Below are positions 1 to 6,369 of a DNA stretch of 12,693 nucleotides, in pieces. This stretch comes from Actinomycetales bacterium (GTDB lineage Bacteria > Actinomycetota > Actinomycetes > Propionibacteriales > Nocardioidaceae). Under the pieces are notes generated by a model that worked only from the letters and a program-made list of their open reading frames with translations, did not search any database and was not told the DNA's origin. Numbering within the stretch: the first letter of the stretch is position 1; each line of letters starts with the position of its first letter. The DNA lies in NCBI GenBank assembly GCA_012513165.1, contig JAAZCT010000269.1, positions 1 through 12,693 on the forward strand, in the 5' to 3' direction. A program made the position numbers and the translations under genes.

Positions 1-1
1 A

Positions 2-475
2 CCTCAGTGGCTGCGTTTCGTCTGGCTGCTCTCCTGCTGGAACACGGGTGTCGTTGTGTCGGATACCGAGGCGGACATCGCCCTGACTGGCCCCGACCTG
101 GACGCCACCGAACCGATCAAGCTGGCCTCCGCCTTGGCCCCGTTTGGCATGCGTTTCGGGCAACCGCCCGCAGGTTTCATCGATATCGGTGTGGATGTAC
201 TGTCGCATTCCGACTATTTCGACGCTTTCGCTGAACCATCGCCGCAGGAACCCGCATGGGAGCTCGACGGCATGGTCGTCACCCATGAAGAGGCATTGAC
301 CGCCGCGGGCGCCGGGAATTCTCAGCGAACGCTGGCTAGCGGCACTTCTCTCGCGCATGATGCGCACCTACTCGTGAGCGCCATCGTGGGCGGAGGTTCA
401 CTCGTGGTCGTCCGGCACGGCACCGATGAGGATATCCAGCGAATCGTCGAGCAAGAGCGCGTGACGGCCTACTAG
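2..475 (+). CDS. TIGR03089 family protein (AMP-ligase-like), 3' part
   Basis: The frame is open from the left edge with no stop, so this is the C-terminal 157 residues of a longer gene; a GTG at 56 is in frame but is almost certainly internal. The visible start (PQWLRFVWLLSCWNTGVVV) followed by SDTEADIALTG resembles the actinobacterial TIGR03089 family, proteins of roughly 220-240 residues that look like a shortened N-terminal part of AMP-dependent acyl-CoA synthetases. The ending, a glycine-rich strand (VGGGSLVVV) followed by a helix closing in ERVTAY, also fits that family. No adenylation active-site motif is visible in this part. The biochemical role of the family is not established. In M. 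tuberculosis the homologue (Rv3268, from memory) lies beside the LCP gene cpsA, so the neighbourhood matches. The family call is from recall, not a search. Confidence 0.75.
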   Translation, partial: PQWLRFVWLLSCWNTGVVVSDTEADIALTGPDLDATEPIKLASALAPFGMRFGQPPAGFIDIGVDVLSHSDYFDAFAEPSPQEPAWELDGMVVTHEEALTAAGAGNSQRTLASGTSLAHDAHLLVSAIVGGGSLVVVRHGTDEDIQRIVEQERVTAY

Positions 476-607
476 CAAATCGTCGACAGTGCACGACTCA
501 CTCCCACAGGTTGGTATTCGTGCTCTAGACTCGACCAGTCGTCAAAATTTGCTTGCCCACGACGAAGAAACCAGTGGCCAGGCCCAACTAACGAGGATCA
601 CAGACAC
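476..607 (+). promoter_or_regulatory. Intergenic region with possible wzm promoter
   Basis: This 132-base gap precedes the ABC permease gene. A TAGACT hexamer at 526-531 fits the actinobacterial -10 pattern TAnnnT, but no good -35 sits 16-18 bases upstream. It would give a leader of about 70 bases. A GAGG at 593-596, 11 bases before the ATG, is a distant ribosome binding site. I see no convincing terminator for the upstream gene and no small gene worth calling. Confidence 0.3.
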
Positions 608-1471
608 ATGCCCGCTACAACGCACGATCCAGAGGCGCTCGGCCTCACACGGGTCGGTGGGCGTCCGCCGCTTTTCGTTTACCTCAAAGAGGTAATCAAG
701 CGACGCGACTTTATCTATTCGCTCGCGAAATTCCGCATCGAAGCCGAAAACCAGCGAAACCGCCTAGGCCTAGGCTGGGTGTTGCTCAAGCCGCTGCTCA
801 ATGCCGCAGTGTTCGGGCTGGTTTTTGGCACTCTGATGAAGAGCCGACAGAGCACGCCCGATTTCCTCGAGTTTCTCCTGATCGGGGTATTCCTATTCGA
901 GTTCTTCTCCGGAAGTCTCGGAGCCGGCGCCAAGGCCATTACCTCGAATCAAGCACTGGTCCAGAGTCTGTCTTTCCCGCGAATGTCGCTTCCGGTTTCC
1001 GTGGTGACCCAGAAGTTCATACAACTCGTGCCCACCTTGGGTCTGCTGATGCTCATCTTGATCGTGATGGGCCATCGTCCGACGTTTACGTGGCTACTGA
1101 TCGTCCCTCTGGCCTTGCTGTTCTACGCCTTCTGCCTTGGGATGGCTCTGGTCGTGGCGCGCTTGACGGTCCACATTCGAGATCTTTCTAACCTGATCCC
1201 GTTCTTCACGCGTTTCATTTTCTACACAACGGGCATCTTCTTTAGTTTCGATGTGCGTTTCGCTACCCATCCCGAATTGGTTGCGGCGGTGCACTACCAG
1301 CCTGTTTACGCGTTCCTGACCCTTGGGCGAAGCATCCTGCTTGATTCGAGCCCGATCTATGACGTGAACCCACAGTTGTGGTGGATTGTCAGCGGATGGG
1401 CCACGGGATTGCTTCTGGTTGGAATCGTATTCTTCTGGCGAGCGGAGGAGCGTTATGGCCGAGTCAACTGA
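608..1471 (+). CDS. wzm: ABC-2 type polysaccharide export permease (Wzm-like)
   Basis: This 287-residue membrane protein is the channel subunit of a glycan exporter. It has about six hydrophobic segments (roughly residues 56-76, 88-108, 127-153, 160-185, 195-215, 257-277) after a cytoplasmic N-terminus. Family features include the amphipathic stretch before the first helix (about 40-62: RIEAENQRNRLGLGW then KPLL), the FPRMSLPVS stretch (123-131), and the RDLSNLIPFF coupling/helix region (191-200). Together with the ATPase gene that overlaps its end, it should move a lipid-linked polysaccharide from the inner to the outer face of the membrane. The nearest described relatives I recall are Rv3783, used for mycobacterial galactan, and teichoic-acid exporters such as TagG. 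The substrate cannot be read from the sequence. The ATG at 608 was chosen because the protein length and N-terminus fit the family. No glycosyltransferase gene is in the window. Confidence 0.85.
   Translation: MPATTHDPEALGLTRVGGRPPLFVYLKEVIKRRDFIYSLAKFRIEAENQRNRLGLGWVLLKPLLNAAVFGLVFGTLMKSRQSTPDFLEFLLIGVFLFEFFSGSLGAGAKAITSNQALVQSLSFPRMSLPVSVVTQKFIQLVPTLGLLMLILIVMGHRPTFTWLLIVPLALLFYAFCLGMALVVARLTVHIRDLSNLIPFFTRFIFYTTGIFFSFDVRFATHPELVAAVHYQPVYAFLTLGRSILLDSSPIYDVNPQLWWIVSGWATGLLLVGIVFFWRAEERYGRVN
1444..1449 (+). promoter_or_regulatory. Ribosome binding site fixing the wzt start
   Basis: GGAGGA lies 5 bases before the ATG at 1455 and inside the 3' end of the permease gene. It decides for ATG 1455 over the in-frame upstream start at 1386, which would add 23 residues unlike the family. 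Confidence 0.7.
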
Positions 1472-2207
1472 TCGCCGCCCCGTCGTCATCGTCGACGACA
1501 TTCACGTCGAGTACCAAGTGCTTGCCACCGGCAAGAAAGCCACGGCGGCCGACACGAAACGCAGCCTGGGTCAGCGGCGACGCCAGATGCGCACGGTTCA
1601 TGCGCTCAAGGGAGTTTCCTTCGTTGCGTACGAGCAAGACTCAATCGGAGTCATCGGGTCGAACGGTTCCGGGAAGTCGACGCTGATGCGCGCCATCACC
1701 GGGCTTACGCCCACCAGCAAAGGCGAGATTTGGGCTTCTGCCCGCCCCAGCATGTTGGGGGTCGGCGCTGCGCTGATTAAAGACCTCTCTGGAGCTAGAA
1801 ATGTGATTCTCGGCGGCCTGGCCTTGGGGTTCACCAAGTCCGAGATTGAAGCCCTCTACGATGAGATCGTTGATTTCTCGGGAATCCGCAAGTTCATCGA
1901 CTTGCCGATGCGTACCTATTCCTCGGGAATGACTGCCCGACTCAAGTTCGCAATCGCGACAGTAAAGGATCACGAGATCCTCATCGTCGACGAAGCGTTG
2001 GCCGTCGGTGACCAAGCGTTCCGACGTCGAAGCGAGAAGCGAATCCGCGAGATCCGCGACAACGCCGGAACGGTGTTCCTCGTGAGCCACTCGATGAGTT
2101 CCATTCGAGATACCTGCAACCGCGTGATCTGGATCGAAAAAGGCGTCCTCAAGATGGATGGCGACCCCGACGAAGTGATCGCGGCTTACGAAGCAAACCA
2201 GCGTTGA
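1455..2207 (+). CDS. wzt: ABC transporter ATPase for polysaccharide export (Wzt-like)
   Basis: This 250-residue cytoplasmic ATPase powers the permease encoded just upstream. Visible motifs are Walker A GSNGSGKST (68-76), a degenerate signature YSSGM (155-159) of the sort usual in Wzt/TagH proteins, Walker B ILIVDE (175-180) and the H-loop histidine at 212 (SHSMSSIRD). The insert of basic residues at about 27-46 before VHALKGVSF is typical of glycan exporters. The protein ends soon after the ATPase domain, at VIAAYEANQR, so it lacks the C-terminal carbohydrate-binding domain of E. coli O8/O9a Wzt and resembles the short mycobacterial Rv3781 type. The gene overlaps the permease by 17 bases (1455-1471), which suggests coupled translation and equal subunit amounts. 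Its stop is only 6 bases from the stop of the convergent LCP gene. Confidence 0.88.
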   Translation: MAESTDRRPVVIVDDIHVEYQVLATGKKATAADTKRSLGQRRRQMRTVHALKGVSFVAYEQDSIGVIGSNGSGKSTLMRAITGLTPTSKGEIWASARPSMLGVGAALIKDLSGARNVILGGLALGFTKSEIEALYDEIVDFSGIRKFIDLPMRTYSSGMTARLKFAIATVKDHEILIVDEALAVGDQAFRRRSEKRIREIRDNAGTVFLVSHSMSSIRDTCNRVIWIEKGVLKMDGDPDEVIAAYEANQR

Positions 2208-2213
2208 AACCCT

Positions 2214-3650
2214 CTAGCAGAGCGAGTCGAGATCGTCCGTGTTGTTCGTCGTACCCGAACTCTCGCTAGGGCTCGGCGTGGCGCTCGGGGCTGGTTTCGA
2301 GGGCTTAGGCGTCGCTGTGGTCCGCTTGGCTTGCTCACGCAGGACCGCTTCTCGTTCACTCTTGGCGATCAGATCAGCGATGTCGGACCGAATCTGTTCG
2401 AAGTTCGGGTTCACCGTCGAATACAACGGCGGCACGATCGACAACGTCGCCATGGGCTGATTGCGCGATTTGAGCGCCAGATCGCCGAATGCGCCCAGTT
2501 CGGTGGCGGGGATATCCGTTGACAACATGTCGGCCGAACTCTCGGCAATACCCGACGCCTTCAACAGCACTGTCTGCGGAGTGGCCTGGTTCGCAATCGC
2601 TCGCAGCAGGCACTTCTGCCGACCCATGCGCGAATAGTCGTCCGCGCCGTAGCGACTACGTCCGTACCACAGCGCTTGACGGCCATCTAGCCGTTGCTTA
2701 CCTGCAGGAATGTACTCGTTCTTCCACGAATCTTCTTTTCCGAACATGGCAATCGGCTTGTCGATGTCCATCTCGACTCCACCGATGGCATCCACGAGTT
2801 TGGAAAAGCCCTTCATGTTCACCACGATGTGATAGTTGATGGACAAGCCGGTAACGCCCTCGACAGCGTCGATCGTGGCCGACATCCCTGGGTCGACGCT
2901 GTCTGGGTAAAGATCAGCACGGTTGCTGGCTGCCGTATGGACCGCATTCAGCAGACATTCTGTTCCGCAGTTATATCCGTACGGGTAAATCTGCTGCATG
3001 GGCGAGCCGTCCACGAACGGCACCTTCTGCAGGTTGCGCGGCAGCGAGATCATCACCGGAACGCCAGTCGCGGCGTCGATGCTGACCACGTTCATGGAGT
3101 CGGGGCGCATCCCGGTTCGACCCTTGCCGGAATCGGCGCCGACCAGCAGGATGTTGTAACGCCCTTCGAGCGGCGGCTTTTCGACTGTCGCGGTGAATAC
3201 GCTCTCGACAACCTTCTTTGAGGCCGATGCGGTTGTCCAACCCACGAAGCCAACGCCAGACGCTCCCGCGATCACGACGACACTGAGGAGGGAAACGCCC
3301 AACTTTCGCATGATCCCCATGTTCGGGATCGTTGCCAGGCGCCAGGCGTCAATGAACAACAGCAGCCATGCCGCGACAACTCCGACGAACGCCCAGCGGG
3401 CAATTCCCAAGGCCGGGCCGCTGGTCACGGCATTGATGAGATCCGAGCGAGACGGTTGGTACATGAACCACAAGACGGCGCACGTTATCCCGAACCCTGC
3501 GACAAGCGTCATCACGATGGCGCCGAGCACGCGTCGGCCTGCGATGAACTGCGCTGAACCGGGCCAAACGATGGCCCCCACGAGGAGCGCGAGGGCGCGT
3601 CGAAAGCCACCCCTAGCTGCGACCCTTGAAGGTCTCGTCGTACGGCTCAC
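2214..3650 (-). CDS. LCP family glycopolymer ligase, four-helix type (copy 1)
   Basis: This 478-residue protein belongs to the LytR-CpsA-Psr family, whose members transfer undecaprenyl-linked glycopolymers to peptidoglycan outside the membrane. The N-terminus has about four membrane segments (roughly 18-38, 42-62, 80-102, 117-139) with a PGSAQFIAGRRVLG loop. The LCP domain follows: YNILLVGADSGK (165-176), RPDS (182-185), SLPRN (202-206), the RSR pair (R331, R333), then R341 and Q345 of SRMGRQ. Four cysteines lie outside (228, 232, 347 and the very last residue, 478). A Pro/Ser/Thr-rich tail (about 444-470) replaces a LytR_C domain. The start is GTG 3650, with GGAG at 3659-3662, 8 bases before it. 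It follows the paralogue at 3733-5166 by 82 bases and is clearly a tandem duplicate. It is closest to the CpsA group; which polymer it attaches is inferred only from the nearby exporter. Confidence 0.88.
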   Translation of the reverse strand: MSRTTRPSRVAARGGFRRALALLVGAIVWPGSAQFIAGRRVLGAIVMTLVAGFGITCAVLWFMYQPSRSDLINAVTSGPALGIARWAFVGVVAAWLLLFIDAWRLATIPNMGIMRKLGVSLLSVVVIAGASGVGFVGWTTASASKKVVESVFTATVEKPPLEGRYNILLVGADSGKGRTGMRPDSMNVVSIDAATGVPVMISLPRNLQKVPFVDGSPMQQIYPYGYNCGTECLLNAVHTAASNRADLYPDSVDPGMSATIDAVEGVTGLSINYHIVVNMKGFSKLVDAIGGVEMDIDKPIAMFGKEDSWKNEYIPAGKQRLDGRQALWYGRSRYGADDYSRMGRQKCLLRAIANQATPQTVLLKASGIAESSADMLSTDIPATELGAFGDLALKSRNQPMATLSIVPPLYSTVNPNFEQIRSDIADLIAKSEREAVLREQAKRTTATPKPSKPAPSATPSPSESSGTTNNTDDLDSLC

Positions 3651-3685
3651 AAACGTAACTCCGGTTCTTGGAACTTCCAGAGCAT

Positions 3686-3713
3686 ATTCTCCCCGATATC
3701 ACCAAATTGTGAA
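3686..3713 (-). promoter_or_regulatory. Possible promoter of the first LCP gene
   Basis: Read on the - strand, TTCACA (3708-3713) and GAGAAT (3686-3691) are separated by 16 bases, ahead of the GTG at 3650. The match is moderate. If real, this copy has its own transcript besides read-through from the paralogue upstream. An 11-bp inverted repeat, TGGAACTTCCA at 3669-3679, lies between this site and the ribosome binding site. Confidence 0.3.
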
Positions 3714-3732
3714 AACTCGCCCCGCTAGGAGC

Positions 3733-5166
3733 TCAGCACGAGTTGCCAAGGTCCTTGCTTTGGTTGGCTTTCTTCGGCTCTTTCTTTGCGGGGTTCAAGT
3801 CGATCGGATCCAAGCGCGCGGTTTCGAGCTTGGCCCGCGTGGTTCCGGCTGTCTCAGATTCCTCGATGGCTGTTTCGATCATCCGACGCACTTTGGTGTA
3901 GTCCGGGTCAGATGTGTTGATTTCTGGTGGGACGATCGACACCGAGGCGATGGGGCTCTTACGAGTTTCAAGTGCCAGATTCACAAAAACTGGCATATCT
4001 TGGCGCGGGACGCTCGTCGTGATCATGGCCGAACCCGACTTCGCGATCTCGTTCATATTGAGCAGCACTTTTTGCGGGTTCAGTTGTTGCACCATCGCAT
4101 TGATCACGCACTTTTGGCGGCCCATGCGTGACCAGTCGTCGTTCATGACGCGCGAACGTGCGTACCAGAGTGCCTCGTCACCGGTGAGCTGTTGTTCGCC
4201 CGGCTCGATCCAGCCGCGAATGGGAGAGCCTATTCCACCGATCGCGGTTCGCTCCCGGACGTTGATCTTCACTCCGCCTACCGAATCGACAAGCTTCGAG
4301 AAGCCCTTCATGTTGACGAGTGCGTAGTAGTTGATCTTGAGCCCGGTCACTTCTTCGGCCGCTCCAATGGTGGCGTTGATTCCGGGGTTCTTCTCCGGGA
4401 AACGATCCTTATGGTCTTCGGCCCAGGTATTGACCGCGTTCAAATAGCAGCCTTCGCAGTCGAATCCGTTCGGGAACTCTTGGTCCATCGGCGAACCCGC
4501 GGGAAACGGAACATTCTGCAGATTGCGAGGCAGGCCCACCAGCACCGCGCGGCCGGTCTTGGCGTCAACGCTGGCGATATTGATGGAATCTGGACGCAAG
4601 CCGTTTCGGTCTTTTCCGGAGTCAGCTCCCAGCAACAAGATGTTGTATCGGCCGTCGTGCGGCTTCGTGACCGATTCGCTCACGAATACCTCGCCGCTGA
4701 CATCGTTCACGACCGCCACCGCGTGCGAAGCGAAAAAGAGGGCGCCCACCGTCGCCATGATGGAGACAGTGCCAACCGCCGTTCCCGCAATGCGGTGAGA
4801 ACTTTTTTGTTCGAGTGGCCGGCCCAGTCTCCAAGCGTCGAAAATGACATAGGCCCAGGCAAGTGCCAGACCGATCAGAATCCAGCGCCCGAGCGTCAGG
4901 ACGAGCGGATTCATGACCAGAGTGAGGAACAAGGAACGCGAGAGCAGCGACAACAGACCCAACAGCGCAAGCGCCCCGATTGCTCCCATCCAGACTCGTA
5001 GTGCGATTCGGCCGAGTTGTCGATTGCCGGCCGCAAGTTGGGCCGATCCGGGGATGAGCAAAGACATCAAGACAAGCGAAAGGGAACGGCGAAATTGGAT
5101 CCGCGACGATTCGTCTGCTGGATCCTGATACGAGCCGCCTAGTGCGCTGTAATTGATATTCGTCAT
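3733..5166 (-). CDS. LCP family glycopolymer ligase, four-helix type (copy 2)
   Basis: This 477-residue LCP protein is a paralogue of the gene downstream (2214-3650), alike along the whole length. It has four membrane segments (roughly 28-46, 52-76, 90-112, 128-150) with the same loop (IPGSAQLAAGNRQLG). The LCP domain shows YNILLLGADSGK (174-185), RPDS (191-194), GLPRN (211-215), R337 and R339 of ARSR, and R347/Q351 of SRMGRQ. Outside cysteines are at 237, 240, 353 and 477, the last residue, matching the other copy. The tail (about 440-472) is charged, rich in Lys, Glu and Pro, and unlike the Ser/Pro tail of copy 1. I chose ATG 5166 because GAGGA (5172-5176) lies six bases before it. The in-frame ATG 5190 adds eight residues but has no good site. 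It is divergent from the third LCP gene, and probably leads a two-gene LCP transcript. Confidence 0.88.
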   Translation of the reverse strand: MTNINYSALGGSYQDPADESSRIQFRRSLSLVLMSLLIPGSAQLAAGNRQLGRIALRVWMGAIGALALLGLLSLLSRSLFLTLVMNPLVLTLGRWILIGLALAWAYVIFDAWRLGRPLEQKSSHRIAGTAVGTVSIMATVGALFFASHAVAVVNDVSGEVFVSESVTKPHDGRYNILLLGADSGKDRNGLRPDSINIASVDAKTGRAVLVGLPRNLQNVPFPAGSPMDQEFPNGFDCEGCYLNAVNTWAEDHKDRFPEKNPGINATIGAAEEVTGLKINYYALVNMKGFSKLVDSVGGVKINVRERTAIGGIGSPIRGWIEPGEQQLTGDEALWYARSRVMNDDWSRMGRQKCVINAMVQQLNPQKVLLNMNEIAKSGSAMITTSVPRQDMPVFVNLALETRKSPIASVSIVPPEINTSDPDYTKVRRMIETAIEESETAGTTRAKLETARLDPIDLNPAKKEPKKANQSKDLGNSC

Positions 5167-5236
5167 GAGTTTCCTCAACGGTCGAGTCATCCGCTGGTCG
5201 ACTCCAGTATGAAATGGTTAGACAAGTCTCCGGGTT

Positions 5237-5259
5237 TGACGCGCCGGACTAGCGCGTCA
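5237..5259. repeat. Perfect inverted repeat, candidate operator
   Basis: TGACGCGC (5237-5244) and GCGCGTCA (5252-5259) are exact reverse complements with a 7-base spacer. No T-run follows on either strand, so a terminator is unlikely. The place, between two divergent starts, fits a dimeric repressor or activator site. The regulator is unknown. Confidence 0.5.
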
Positions 5260-5286
5260 TTTCCCGGCTGGTGTGGAACCGTCCGG

Positions 5287-5292
5287 TAGCGT
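5287..5292 (+). promoter_or_regulatory. Candidate -10 box for leaderless LCP transcript
   Basis: TAGCGT fits TAnnnT and ends six bases before ATG 5299, which would put the transcript start at or beside the ATG. No strong Shine-Dalgarno sequence precedes the ATG. No clear -35 is visible. Confidence 0.35.
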
Positions 5293-5298
5293 CACAGC

Positions 5299-6357
5299 AT
5301 GGGAATCGGGCAAGAAAGCGATGGATACGACTGGCTATATGCGCCAGACGCTCCTCGAACCACCGTCCAGCCTTCCAATCCGGGATCGCGCTCCGAAATT
5401 CCTCCCCCGGTGCTGCCGAAAACATCCGCCACGAAGCAAAAGCGTCGTCGCAAGGGCGGCTTCTTCCGGCTTCTGATGTTGTTGTTCGTGGCTTGGTTGA
5501 TTTTCATGATCGCCGTACCGCTCGTGGCTTGGCAGGACATCGCTCGCATCGACGCAGATCCAGGTTTCGATCGACCCGCCTCGGGCGCCACCACCACGTT
5601 CATCGTTGCAGGCACCGACGCCCGTCCCAACGATCGTTCGAGAGGGCGCACCGACACGATCATGCTGTTGACGTTCGGGTCTGGCCCGACGGTTCTCACC
5701 TCAATCCCACGCGACTCGCTGGTCCAGATCCCCGGCCACGGCCGCACGAAAGTCAACGCAGCTTACGCATACGGCGGCGCGCCGCTTCTCGTGCAGACGC
5801 TCGAAGCTGAGACTGGGCTCAGGATCGACGGTTTGGTACTGGTCGGCTTCGATAGTTTGGTGTCGGTCGTCGACGCGGTCGGCGGCATCGAGGTGTGTCC
5901 CGAACGCGAGCTGAAAGACAAAGACTCCAAACTCGACATCAAGGCCGGATGCCAGATCGTGGACGGCAAGACGGCGCTCGCCTATTCACGCAATCGCAAG
6001 TCGTTCCCCACCGGGGATATCGCTCGGGGCCAGTCTCAGCGCGAAGTGATCGGCGGGATCGGCACAGCGGTGCTCACCCCAGCCACGTTCCTCAACCCGC
6101 TGCGCTGGGCCCAAGTGAATAACTCGGCGGCATCGGCGATCGCGGTGAGCGAAAACGTCTCGATGATCGAGTTCGCGCGATTCGCATGGGCTTTGAGCAA
6201 TGCGATGAGCGGCGCGGGAGTCAATTGCACGGTCCCTATTCGCGATCTGCGAGTCACGTGGGACGCTGAGCGCGCAAACTCCTACTTCACCCACCTGCGC
6301 AACGGAACTGCAGAACAACTGGGCGCTTTGTGCACCGACAACGGCCTGGAAGAGTGA
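5299..6357 (+). CDS. LCP family glycopolymer ligase, single-helix type
   Basis: This 352-residue LCP protein has the simpler layout: a proline-rich cytoplasmic N-terminus, a basic KQKRRRKGG stretch (46-54), one membrane helix (about 55-77), and then the outside LCP domain. Motifs are VAGTDARP (103-110), GRTDTIML (116-123), SIPRDS (135-140), KVNAAYAYGG (151-160), and R231/R233 of SRNRK followed by D240, R243 and Q247. Compared with the two neighbours, the second Arg of their RMGRQ stretch reads Ser here (RGQSQ), while the outer Arg and Gln are kept. Cysteines at 200, 218, 310 and 345 could form two disulfides. An in-frame TAG at 5287-5289 rules out a longer N-terminus, so ATG 5299 is the start. 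The gene converges on the lipase gene with a 12-base gap. It is more distant from the other two LCPs than they are from each other, and may attach a different polymer. Confidence 0.87.
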   Translation: MGIGQESDGYDWLYAPDAPRTTVQPSNPGSRSEIPPPVLPKTSATKQKRRRKGGFFRLLMLLFVAWLIFMIAVPLVAWQDIARIDADPGFDRPASGATTTFIVAGTDARPNDRSRGRTDTIMLLTFGSGPTVLTSIPRDSLVQIPGHGRTKVNAAYAYGGAPLLVQTLEAETGLRIDGLVLVGFDSLVSVVDAVGGIEVCPERELKDKDSKLDIKAGCQIVDGKTALAYSRNRKSFPTGDIARGQSQREVIGGIGTAVLTPATFLNPLRWAQVNNSAASAIAVSENVSMIEFARFAWALSNAMSGAGVNCTVPIRDLRVTWDAERANSYFTHLRNGTAEQLGALCTDNGLEE

Positions 6358-6369
6358 ACCTGCGTCGGA

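Larger units (their letters stand above)
5167..5298. promoter_or_regulatory. Divergent control region between two LCP genes
   Basis: This 132-base region must drive both the - strand LCP pair and the + strand LCP gene. On the - strand a CATACT box (5206-5211) lies about 40 bases before ATG 5166, with a weak -35. On the + strand TAGCGT (5287-5292) lies six bases before ATG 5299. An 8+8 bp perfect inverted repeat lies between them at 5237-5259. Confidence 0.45.

Noticed and set aside
489..695. Small + strand frame across the gap before the ABC permease
   Set aside because: It overlaps the permease start in another frame, begins with GTG without a ribosome binding site, and looks like no known protein.
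2211..2224. Possible bidirectional terminator between wzt and the LCP gene (CTCTAGCAGAG)
   Set aside because: The stem is only 4 bp, falls partly in coding sequence and has no T-run.
2806..4314. 14-base direct repeat AAGCCCTTCATGTT in both tandem LCP genes (2806-2819 and 4301-4314)
   Set aside because: It encodes the shared NMKGF motif of the paralogues and is explained by duplication and codon conservation, not by a mobile or recombination site.
3193..5001. Long + strand open frames (3193-4131 and 4192-5001) opposite the two LCP genes
   Set aside because: Their translations show no family features and lie antisense to two clear LCP genes; such frames are a usual by-product of high-G+C codon use.
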